From Ryuthela nishihirai (Eukaryota; Arthropoda; Arachnida; Araneae; Heptathelidae): a stretch of 64,000 nucleotides of DNA. Position numbers and translations under genes: made by a program. The notes under the pieces are model-generated. The model was not told the origin of the DNA and ran no database searches. It was given only the letters and a program-made list of their open reading frames with translations. Shown one piece after another: positions 31,270-41,289 of this stretch. The number at the start of each line of letters is the position of its first letter. The stretch's first letter is position 1. The stretch covers positions 13,310,001-13,374,000 of the forward strand of contig JAWZYU010000001.1 of NCBI GenBank assembly GCA_038380435.1, given 5' to 3'.

Positions 31270-31795
31270 CGAATTGTAAATTAATTTTTAAACTAAGATT
31301 TCATTTTCTCAATAGCAAAAAGGGTGATTATTGTAATTATCAATTCGTCGAATCTTCAATCTATCATGTTAAGTTTTTCGCAATATTTAAAAATGCAGCA
31401 GGAAACCGTGAAATAATGTTAAAACGAGTGAAAAGTTATAAAAATATGTGCACTGAAATTGAAATAGTTATTAGGCTAGAGATCAATAAATCTGTTGTCG
31501 TTTTGTCTCTTTTTATTCGTGTATATATATAATGCTGATTGATATAAATAAAAATGTACATAATTTATTTTTGGGAAACAGAAATATTTTTATGGCAAGG
31601 CTGAATTATTTTTTCTAAACTCGAAAGCCATAGAATAATGTGTTTTGATATATTGATTAAAGAAATGAAGTGTCGGTGTTAACCTTTCCGAAATATATCA
31701 CAACTTTTAGCCAGTTTCATAAAACCCAGCACCGTAGTACCGCATTTCTCGGAAAAGCTTTTGAGTAGAATATAATGGAACACTGTTCATTTGTT
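31270..31795. other. no gene seen
   Basis: AT-rich flank between the LINE fragment and the palindromic MITE. Confidence 0.4.
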
Positions 31796-31799
31796 GTGG

Positions 31800-32016
31800 T
31801 ACAGTCGCTCAAAAAAGTATCCGAACACTATGGTTGATTACAGAATTCAGAAAAAATATCTGGCAACGATTTTTTAGAAATTAGTGATCTGGTAACCTTC
31901 GTGTCACGTGACACGAAGGTTTCTGGATCACTAATTTCTAAAAAAATCGTTGCCAGATATTTTTTCTGAATTCTGTAATCAACCATAATGTTCGGATACT
32001 TTTTTGAGCGACTGTA
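31800..32016. mobile_element. palindromic Tc1/mariner-type MITE, intact
   Basis: The left end TACAGTCGCTCAAAAAAGTA and right end TTTTTTGAGCGACTGTA are perfect to within a base. Pairing continues across ATGGTTGATTACAGAATTCA, AAATATCTGG and GATTTTTTAGAAATTAGTGA to a centre at about 31908 (TCACGTGA). The whole 217-bp element folds into one hairpin. Bounded by TA. Confidence 0.88.
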
Positions 32017-32019
32017 CTA

Positions 32020-32690
32020 TAAATCAAGTGTCAAACATTATTTGGCTTGCGAATGTATAAACTGTACAAAAGAGAATGCGAATAACTTAATGTTAAGTAA
32101 AGTGACGTTAATCTTCCATGTATAAATATTTTCCAAAAGAAGTCACCATACTCTTGTTTAAGAGAAAATCTGCTTTTTTTTAAATGAAAAACTGGAAAAT
32201 GTTCTTAGTGGCTGAGATGCGAAGGCAAATATTTTCTCTGCAATTCTGTAAAGATTCACACGCATCAGAATATAATGCTCTGATGTATCGTTAAACGATA
32301 TCTAAATTCGCAGACTCATCTGCTAGTTTGAAAACGCAAATGTAATCTTACTCTCATTAAAAATCTACCTTACAATAACATGACAATGGGTGTCTGTTTT
32401 CTTTTTTCGTTACTAGAAGATTGTCCATAAAATAAAAATATTTTTAACTCTCAAAAGTTTTTACTACGTTGAGGAGATTAAAATTATTGTCTTTACTCGA
32501 AAAAAAAAATCAGAGAAATCTTAAAAAGCACTGTTAATAAGTGTACTTAGGATGTATAAAAAAAGTTTAACAGAGCAACTGAAAAATTACTCTGATTCAG
32601 GTGGGAGCAACCTACAATAATGTGTTCTACATTTGGCCATGTCTTCCCCCTTTGAGAATGAGTATGTGTAATGGATGCAAAAAAAATATT
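32020..32690. other. no gene seen
   Basis: AT-rich, without a recognised element. Confidence 0.4.
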
Positions 32691-33060
32691 AAACTTATTT
32701 ACATTTCAATGCATTTTTCAAAAAATTTTTAAAGACTTGTAAAACAAGGGGAAAATCTTGTACTGCATTAGAAAACCACCCTCCTGCTCACTCTTTACGT
32801 TTGTCTGACTCGATTGCATTTCCTGCTGCTCCCCCCCCTTTTTTTTTCTAGATCAGAGCCCGTATGTGCATATTTCACACATTTTTCAAGACATTTTAAA
32901 GACCTCTAAAGCGGAGGGGGAAATGTTATACTTCAATGTAAAGCCAGTCTCTTGCCTTCCCCTTTTTTTTTACCTTTTTCGGCTCCGTTGAGTGACTTGC
33001 ACTCGCCTCCGCCCCCCATTTTTTTCCCATCCTCTTTATATTTTTTCAGATCCCGGCCTG
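32690..33060 (+). repeat. tandem pair of a dispersed repeat
   Basis: Two successive units of about 190 bases share, in order, CATTTTTCAA, TTTTTAAAGAC, a GGAGG- or AGGGGAAA-type block, a TACTGCATT/TACTTCAATG block and a C-run, T-run, TAGATC block. Related singles are at 10740 and 30350. Confidence 0.5.
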
Positions 33061-33064
33061 AATG

Positions 33065-33960
33065 ATACTGATATGATATCTCGTGATTATATGTGTACAC
33101 TGCACAATTAAATTAAGAAAACGATAAAACAAAGGTGTTTCTATTTCATTAAAAAATGTTTTCCTAATTTTTTTTCTAAAATATGTTTTTAAGGAGGAGG
33201 AAGAGGCTCAAAAAATAAGTATCGCGAGAAGGCCCAGTCACCTTGCTGCGTCACTGTTAGGAACTCTGTCACTGAGTTAGGATACCATTATAACGGAATA
33301 AGAAATACTATCAAGGATTTAGAAACCATTGCGCGGAATATGCATTAAAAAGATTTTGTCAGAATGTATCATTTGTTTAGTCCAAAACATTTTACGGATA
33401 TTTAGTTCATGGTGCAGTCTTTCATCTCGAACAGATGTATTTAATTTTAACAATAAACAACGTAGGTAAAGCAAAATAAAAATAACGCGGAATTTGGTAA
33501 TCTTGCCTCCAGTTCCATTAGACTGCCAAGCATTGTTTTAGTTGTGACTGAAGCAGTGGTCAAACAAACTCTCAAGTTTGATGAGCATAGTCAGTATGCT
33601 TTGTATACACTTAAAGTATGCTTTATATATTTTGAACAGTATATTGTTAATGATAGGGCATGTCCTTGTACGGGAAATCCTGGAAAATCCAGGAGTAGGA
33701 TTCTTTGCCCGAAGTGTTGCGAATTATTAGAAAACCAAAGTCGGCAATCCAATGAAGCTTTTTGGAAAATTTAATTACCAGATTTAACATCCAAGAGCAA
33801 AAAGAAAGTTCTATAATACGTAGTTTTTAAAAACGCTCCTGACATCTATTGCAGACTACAGTTCGAAGGGAATTAGGGAAAAATAAAACAAGATTAGAAA
33901 TAGTTCGCTTTATCCAATAACATGAAAAGATCATACTATGTAGCACACAAAAACTATAAT
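33065..33960. other. unassigned
   Basis: Mostly AT-rich. A 76-codon plus frame (33544-33774) contains CPC and CPKC pairs, but no family is recognised. Confidence 0.3.
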
Positions 33961-33966
33961 ATAGAT

Positions 33967-34168
33967 CAGTGGTTCATAATCTTTTATGCTTCACGTACCC
34001 CCTGAAAATATGTATGCAACTGGCGTACCCCTTATATAGATAGATAAATCTATAGTTATAGTATAACAATTGGAATAAAACTTGGTTACTAGATCTAGCG
34101 ACTTTTGAGCTCTCACGACGTACCCCAAAATTTTTTACACCTACCCCTTGAGAACTTTGAGACCCCTC
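33967..34168 (+). mobile_element. hAT-like MITE, degenerate single copy before the array
   Basis: Starts CAGTGGTTCATAATC and runs through the CTTCACGTACCCC, GATAGATAAATCTATAG and GACTTTTGAGCTC blocks to a damaged 3' end near ACCCCTTGAGAAC. It lies immediately left of the array. Confidence 0.7.
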
Positions 34169-34176
34169 CTCCAGAG

Positions 34177-37100
34177 CAGCGGTTCTCAACCTTTTATGCT
34201 TCACTTATGTGCATGTAACTGGCGTACCCCTTGTATAGATAGATAAAACTATAGTTATAGTATAACAATGGGAATAAAATAAAACGTATATATCAGTGGT
34301 TCTCAAACTTTTATGCTTCACGTACCCCTTGGAAATGTGTATGTAACTGGCGTACCCCTTGTATAGATAGATAAAACTATAGTTATAGTATAACAATGGG
34401 AATAAAATAAAACGTATATATCAGTGGTTCTCAAACTTTTATGCTTCACGTACCCCTTGGAAATGTGTATGTAACTGGCGTACCCCTTGTATAGATAGAT
34501 AAAACTATAGTTATAGTATAACAATGGGAATAAAATAAAACGTACATATCAGTGGTTCTCAACCTTGTATGCTTCACGTACCCCCTGGAAATGTGTATGT
34601 AACTGGCGTACCCCTTGTATAGATAGATAAAACTATAGTTATAGTATAACAACGGGAATAAAATAAAACACATATATCAGTGGTTCTCAGCATTTTATGC
34701 TTCACGTACCCTCTGGAAATGTGTATGTAACTGGCGTACCCCACGTATAGATAGATAAAACTATAGTTATAGTATAACAATGGGAATAAAATAAAACGTA
34801 CATATCAGTGGTTCTCAACCTTGTATGCTTCACGTACCCCCTGGAAATGTGTATGTAACTGGCGTACCCCTTGTATAGATAGATAAAACTATAGTTATAG
34901 TATAACAACGGGAATAAAATAAAACACATATATCAGTGGTTCTCGGCATTTTATGCTTCACGTACCCTCTGGAAATGTGTATGTAACTGGCGTACCCCAC
35001 GTATAGATAGATAAAACTATAGTTATAGTATAACAATGGGAATAAAATAAAACGTACATATCAGTGGTTCTCAACCTTGTATGCTTCACGTACCCCCTGG
35101 AATTGTGTATGTAACTGGCGTACCCCTTGTATAGATATATAAAACTATAGTTATAGTATAACAATAGGAATAAAATAAAACGTACATATCAGTGGTTCTC
35201 AATCTTGTATGCTTCACGTACCCCCTGGAAATGTGTATGTAACTGGCGTACCCTTCGTATAGATTGATAAAACTATAGTTATAGTATAACAACGGGAATA
35301 AAATAAAACATATATATCAGTGGTTCTCAGCATTTTATGCTTCACGTACCCTCTGGAAATGTGTATGTAACTGGCGTACCCCTCGTATAGATAGATAAAA
35401 CTATAGTTATAGTATAACAATGGGAATAAAATAAAACGTATATATCAGTGGTTCTCAACCTTTTATGCTTCACGTATCCACTGGAAATGTGTATGTAACT
35501 GGCGTACCCTTCGTATAGATAGATAAAACTATAGTTATACTATAACAATGGGAATAAAATAAAACGTATATATCAGTGGTTCTCAACCTTTTATGCTTCA
35601 CGTACCCCCTGGAAATGTGTATGTAACTGGCGTACCCCTCGTATAGATAGATAAAACTATAGTTCTAGTATAACAATGGGAATAAAATAAAACGTATATA
35701 TCAGTGGTTCTCAAACTTTTATGCTTCACGTACCCCTTGGAAATGTGTATGTAACTAGCGTACCCCTTGTATAGATAGATAAAACTATAGTTATAGTATA
35801 ACAATAGGAATAAAATAAAACATATATATCAGTGGTCCTCAACCTTGTATGCTTCACGTACCCCCTGGAAATGTGTATGTAACTGGCGTACCCCTTGTAT
35901 AGATAGATAAAACTATAGTTATAGTATAACAATGGGAATAAAATAAAACATATATATCAGTGGTTCTCAACCTTTAACGCTTCACGTACCCCCTGGAAAT
36001 GTGTATGTAACTGGCGTACCCCTCGTATAGATAGATAAAACTATAGTTATAGTATAACAATGGGAATAAAATAAAACGTATATATCAGTGGTTCTCAACC
36101 TTTTATGCTTCACGTACCCCCTGCAAATGTGTATGTAACTGGCGTACCCCTTGTATAGATATATAAAACTATAGTTATAGTATAACAATGAGAATAAAAT
36201 AAAACACATATATCAGTGGTTCTCAACCTTGTATTCTTCACGTACCCCCTGGAAATGTGTATGTAACTGGCGTACCCCTTGTGTAGATAGATAAAACTAT
36301 AGTTATAGTATAACAATGGGAATAAAATAAAACGTATATATCAGTGGTTCTCAAACTTTTATGCTTCGCGTATCCCCTGGAAATGTGTATGTAACTGGCG
36401 TACCCCTCGTATAGATAGATAAAACTATAGTTATAGTATAACAATGGGAATAAAATAAAACGTATATATCAGTGGTTCTCAACCTTTTATGCTTCACGTA
36501 TCCACTGGAAATGTGTATGTAACTGGCGTACCCTTCGTATAGATAGATAAAACTATAGTTATAGTATAACAATGGGAATAAAATAAAACGTATATATCAT
36601 TGGTTCTCAACCTTTTATGCTTCACGTACCCCCTGGAAATGTGTATGTAACTGGCGTACCCCTCGTATAGATAGATAAAACTATAGTTATAGTATAACAA
36701 TGGGAATAAAATAAAACGTATATATCAGTGGTTCTCAAACTTTTATGCTTCACGTACCCCTTGGAAATGTGTATGTAACTGGCGTACCCCTTGTATAGAT
36801 AGATAAAACTATAGTTATATTATAACAATAGGAATAAAATAAAACATATATATCAGTGGTTCTCAACCTTGTATGCTTCACGTACCCCCTGGAAATGTGT
36901 ATGTAACTGGCGTACCCCTTGTATAGATAGATAAAACTATAGTTATAGTATAACAATGGGAATAAAATAAAACATATATATCAGTGGTTCTCAACTTTTA
37001 ACGCTTCACGTACCCCCTGGAAATGTGTATGTAACTGGCGTACCCCTCGTATAGATAGATAAAACTATAGTTATAGTATAACAATGGGAATAAAATAAAA

Positions 37101-38115
37101 CGTATATATCAGTAGTTCTCAACCTTTTATGCTTCACGTACCCCCTGGAAATGTGTATGTAACTGGCGTACCCCTCGTACAGATAGATAAAACTATAGTT
37201 ATAATATAACAATGGGAATAGAATAAATCTTATATATCAGTGGTTCTCAAACTCTTATGCTTCACGTACCCCCTGGAAATGTGTATGTAACTGTCGTACC
37301 CCTTATATAGATAGATAAAACTATAGTTATAGTATAACAATGGGAATAAAATAAAACATATATATCAGTGGCTCTCAACCTTTTATGCTTCACGTACCCC
37401 CTGGAAATGTTTATGTAACTGTCGTACCCCTTGTATAGATAGATAAAACTATAGTTATAGTATAAAAATGGGAATAAAATAAAACCTATATATCAGTGGT
37501 TCGCAACCTTTTATGCTTCACGTACCCCCTGGAAATGTGTTTGTAACTGGCGTACCACTTGTATAGATAGATAAAACTATAGTTATAGTGTAACAATGCA
37601 AATAAAATTTATATATATCAGTGGTTCTCAATCTTTTATGCTTTACGTACCCCCTGGAAATGTGTTTGTAACTGGCGTACCCTTTGTATAGATAGATAAA
37701 ACTATAGTTATAGTATAACAATGGGAATAAAATAAAACATATATATCAGTGGTTCTCAACCTTTTATGCTTCACGTACCCCCTGAAAATGTGTTTGTAAC
37801 TGGCGTACTCCCTGGAAATGTGTTTTAACTGGCGTACCCCTTGTATAGATATATAAAACTATAGTTATAGTATAACAAGGGGAATAAAACAAATATGCAC
37901 ATAACAGTAGTTCTCAACCTTTTATGCTTCACGTACCCCTTGGAAATGTGTATGTAACTGGCGTACCTCTTGTATAGATAGATAAATCTATAGTTATAGT
38001 ATAACAAGGGGAATAAAATAAAACATATGTATATATAACATATATCTAGCGACTTTTGAGCTCTGACGGCGTACCCCAAAAATTTTTACCGCGTACCCCA
38101 CATTGAGAACCCCTA
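34177..38115 (+). repeat. 128-bp tandem array inside one hAT-like MITE (30 unit starts)
   Basis: Units begin CAGTGGTTCTCAAC and contain CTTTTATGCTTCACGTACCC, GTGTATGTAACTGGCGTACC, GTATAGATAGATAAAACTAT and AGTATAACAATGGG. Starts occur at 34177, then at 34294 and every 128 bases exactly to 37494, then at 37619, 37747 and 37905. After the last unit the sequence runs into the normal 3' half of the MITE (GACTTTTGAGCTC, GCGTACCCCAAA, TTGAGAACCCCTA), present only once. Flanks CTCCAGAG and CTTTAAAG agree at 5 of 8 bases, all differences being transitions. Repeated minus-strand frames of about 68 codons, such as those with LYYNYSFIYLYKGYASYIHI, are unit translations, not genes. Confidence 0.93.
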
Positions 38116-38119
38116 CTTT

Positions 38120-38960
38120 AAAGTGAACTAATGGCATCTGTCGGACGAATAGAAAATGTGAAATTCATTTTAATATTTTTTTGCAAACTTTGCGGCCCTA
38201 CTGGATTACTGACCTCGTTTTTTACAATATTCTGTTAAAAATCGAGTCCAACCCAAACTTAGTGAAGAGCCACTAAAAAAAAACTGTATTCTGAAAGAGC
38301 CGCAGGAAAAATTATCCCTCTAAAAATGAAAAAATTCAATTCTAATGAGTAATGAATTGCAAAAAACACTCTACTTTTTTGCAATTATTAAAATATTTTG
38401 ATTAAGAACCAAAAATATACATTTTTGATGAGTACTATGAACTAAAAGTATTTGATCAAAAAATTTTCTAGAAATGGATCAGAATCGTCATTTTCATTGT
38501 TTGTATTATATGCCTAGGTTTGGTATGAAAACTATTGGGATATGCGAAAAATACGAATCGTAACATTTCATCAATATTTATCCAACTCAAAAAGAATTAT
38601 CTGTAAAAACAAAAAAGTGAATAGCTACAGACGACAAAGTGAAAACTTTGGTGGCTTTTTTTTTGGAAAATGAACTAAAAATTCTGTGAGCTGTAATGAA
38701 TTATGTTTCTATTCTTCCGCCAAAATCGTATTCCACTGTTGTCTGTTTTGAGACACTTTAATAAACTAACAATGGTTATGGATCTGGAAGAAGAATTCGA
38801 AAATTCTTTGCTCATAAAAATTCATACAAAGCGTGAACAACTCATCCCATTTCGCTTGAGACGTTCTTACGTTCATCGCATCAAATCTCTCATTGGTATA
38901 GTTGCAATGAAGCTTAGCAGAAACGAGATCAGGACGGGATCAATTTTACGAGCCCGTGCT
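38120..38960. other. no supported gene
   Basis: AT-rich. The 89-codon frame at 38703-38972 is without a recognised domain and runs into the 43-bp minisatellite. Confidence 0.3.
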
Positions 38961-38971
38961 CAAAGCTGTTG

Positions 38972-39112
38972 AATCCGAGACCGTCCGATCCTGAACCATT
39001 TCGTCAATTATTGAGCCCGAGTCCATCCTAGCCTGAGCCATTTCGTCAATTATTGAGCCCGAGTCCGTCTGAGCCCGGAGTCCGTTTCGTCAATTATTTG
39101 AGCCCGAGACCG
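38972..39112. repeat. ~43-bp minisatellite, 3 units
   Basis: ATTTCGTCAATTATTGAGCC, then CGAGTCC and a GAGCCTGAGCC-like joint repeat with spacing of 42-44 bases. A weaker echo (CTGAGCCCAAGCTCGC) lies near 39400. Confidence 0.65.
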
Positions 39113-39114
39113 AT

Positions 39115-39958
39115 TTGGAGAAAACATTCTCTGACGCATCATAAGACCTATATAGAGAAATGCATGTCGCTAATCATTTATTTTATTCTTATTAAAAATA
39201 ATCATTTTATAATAAAATTAAAATGCTAATGCTATTTGGAACGAAAAAATGGAAATACTAGTAGAAAATGAAAATTCGTTGGCCTCCTGCTAAACGCAAA
39301 GAACTATTTATGTATTAACGCTAGAGAATATGTTAAAAAACAACGAAACCCACATGGTGCTTATTTCAAACTTTTATGTATTTGAAACTTAAATCATTCT
39401 GAGCCCAAGCTCGCTCGAGCTCGAACTCATATCAGAGAGCCTAAGTTCAATATATATAGAGTTGGGAATCTGAAAAAAAAAATAATTATATATTTGAGCA
39501 CTTGAATTTCATTTGCTCATTTATAAAAACAAATTTCACGTAAAAATTTAAAATTCAACAAAGGAAGGGTATTTAGAAAAATGTTGATAATCGGTATTGC
39601 ATTTCTTACGATATTCAAAAACATTCAGAGATTATTTTGTACAGTTCTTTTCGCATACGTTAGATGTCAAATTTGTGCAAAACCATTTCGAATTAGGTCA
39701 AGGCAACGCACTAAATATTTCAGCTAGAAACTTCGAATGGGCATTAGGAAAGACTTTTTCAGAGGGTTGGGTGGGGGGTGGATCTTTCAAGGGCTGTAAA
39801 AGGCTTCCAGGAGAGGGAGGGATAAACAAATCAATGTTTCAAGAATGAAATATTTAAGCCGTTCACTAATGAGCGCAGTTACAAATACAGCAATTATGCC
39901 TACATCTTACTCTAACGCAACTACGGATAGCCGAAAACGAAAAAATAGGATCGTCATT
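39115..39958. other. no supported gene
   Basis: AT-rich. An 83-codon frame (39597-39848) has no recognised domain. Confidence 0.3.
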
Positions 39959-39960
39959 GG

Positions 39961-40291
39961 TTTTATCTCTGAGTTACACTTTTTTGTCCAAAATGGGCCA
40001 TTTAGGCCAGGTCACAAGAACCCAGAGGGCTAAAAGACGGTTGAGGGAAGAGAATTCACTGGACAGATTGTAGCTCCCGTCAAGGCCATCCAGCATATTT
40101 TAAGGTGCACAGGGTCTCCCACAGACGGGGCCACGATTTTACGTTCCCATCCGACGGACGGCGACTTTTCCAAATCCATCGGTGTCCCCTACTGACTGAG
40201 AGTTTTGTGGACATAAATCTCAACGTTGGCCCAGGCGGGACTCGACCTAGGATCTACAGATTACGAGCCTGGCGCGCTACCGATTGAGTCA
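39961..40291 (-). mobile_element. SINE-B, diverged, nearly full-length
   Basis: Minus-strand SINE-B from the CTGAGTTACAC-like start to the head complement (GGACTCGACCTAGG, GCGCGCTACCGATTGAGTC). Small deletions inside. Confidence 0.75.
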
Positions 40292-40296
40292 TATAA

Positions 40297-40557
40297 GCAG
40301 CTAGCATGGGAGGAAAAAGAGGGATAAAAGATACTACAAAGTCGCATTAAAGTGTCAATCAGCATTTTCTGTTACATAGAAGTATGTCTGCCAGATGGTT
40401 TAGTGAAAAGCTCTGACGCCACGTCAAGGCACCATCCATGTCAGAGTGTTTTGCTCTAACCAGGAGAAAACCCCTCCACACACAGGCAGCTAGTGTGGAA
40501 GAAAAAAGAGGGATCAAGAACTACAAAGTTGCATTAAATTGTCAAACAGCATTCCCT
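40297..40557. repeat. pair of ~75-bp direct repeats, 188 bp apart
   Basis: GCAGCTAG, then GAGGGATAAAAGA or GAGGGATCAAGA, ACTACAAAGT and GCATTAAA...GTCAA..CAGCATT appear at 40297-40371 and 40485-40557. Between them, CTCTGAC and GTCAGAG can pair. Origin unknown. Confidence 0.55.
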
Positions 40558-40559
40558 GT

Positions 40560-41028
40560 TGAGCGCATTTAATGGAATATTTTGCAGCATCTTGTGCAAG
40601 ATCTAATTAAAAAAAAGAAAAAAATTAGACCTTGCCCCCATCCCTTCCAGTGGCAGAATCCTTCTATGATGCACCTTCCCTGATCTGCAGGCGACTGTCC
40701 ACTAGGGCTTTCATCACTAGTGGCTGGTGATCAGAAAGTACTGCTAAGTCCCCGGAATGAATGGTTCCGTGTGACCATTTAGCCACTTTGGAATTTTGGG
40801 TTAGCCATGAGAAAAAAATAAATAAAATATACTTACCTATACTTACCCAGAAGAGCTTGCTGATGAAGAGTGTCTTTATTTACCTATTCCCTCCCCATGC
40901 TGAGAAAAGAGCGACTGATAGTGTTAAAAAATTCCATGTTTCGTTGATTGAATACTTAAAGTTGTGGCCCTGTATACAGGAAAGCCACATATTCTGCACA
41001 CGTTTTAAAGTATTTTGAATGACATTAA
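40560..41028. other. no supported gene
   Basis: An 85-codon plus frame (40761-41018) shows no recognisable domain. Confidence 0.3.
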
Positions 41029-41029
41029 T

Positions 41030-41215
41030 GGGCGGCAATTATCTTCCCCCAACAACTCTGCATAAAAGTTATTAGAGGAACATATTTGCTTCCTATTTTT
41101 CCACTCCCAAACCTTTTCTGAGACTTATGAGGATCCTTGTGACTTAAATATTTAGCTCGTTACGGAGCAAAGATATGATGCTCAGATTAAAAAAAAAACC
41201 CAACACAACAGCTCC
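41030..41215 (+). mobile_element. SINE-B, 3' degenerate fragment
   Basis: Blocks ATTATCTTCCCCCAACAACT, AACCTTTTCTGAG, GATCCTTGTGACTTAAATAT and a CCCAACACAAC tail follow the SINE-B order. It abuts the satellite array. Confidence 0.6.
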
Positions 41216-41289
41216 AAAGGCTAAAGCTAGCTGATCAACAAAGACCGAAAAATATTAATCCATTCTAACAATCCTGCTATTATTTAAAA

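Noticed and set aside
31092..31532. 146-codon plus-strand ORF
   Set aside because: First half is the antisense of the jockey-like RT fragment, second half is AT-rich DNA.
33544..33774. Zinc-finger-like ORF with CPC and CPKC
   Set aside because: Spacing fits no zinc-binding family I know, it has no upstream continuation, and flanks are AT-rich.
34205..38079. About twenty similar minus-strand ORFs of 60-85 codons, looking like a tandem gene family
   Set aside because: They are translations of the 128-bp tandem unit. They overlap each other, start and stop at fixed unit positions and derive from a non-coding MITE.
34177..38115. CRISPR array (regular repeats)
   Set aside because: The whole 128-bp unit is conserved with no unique spacers, and the context is eukaryotic.
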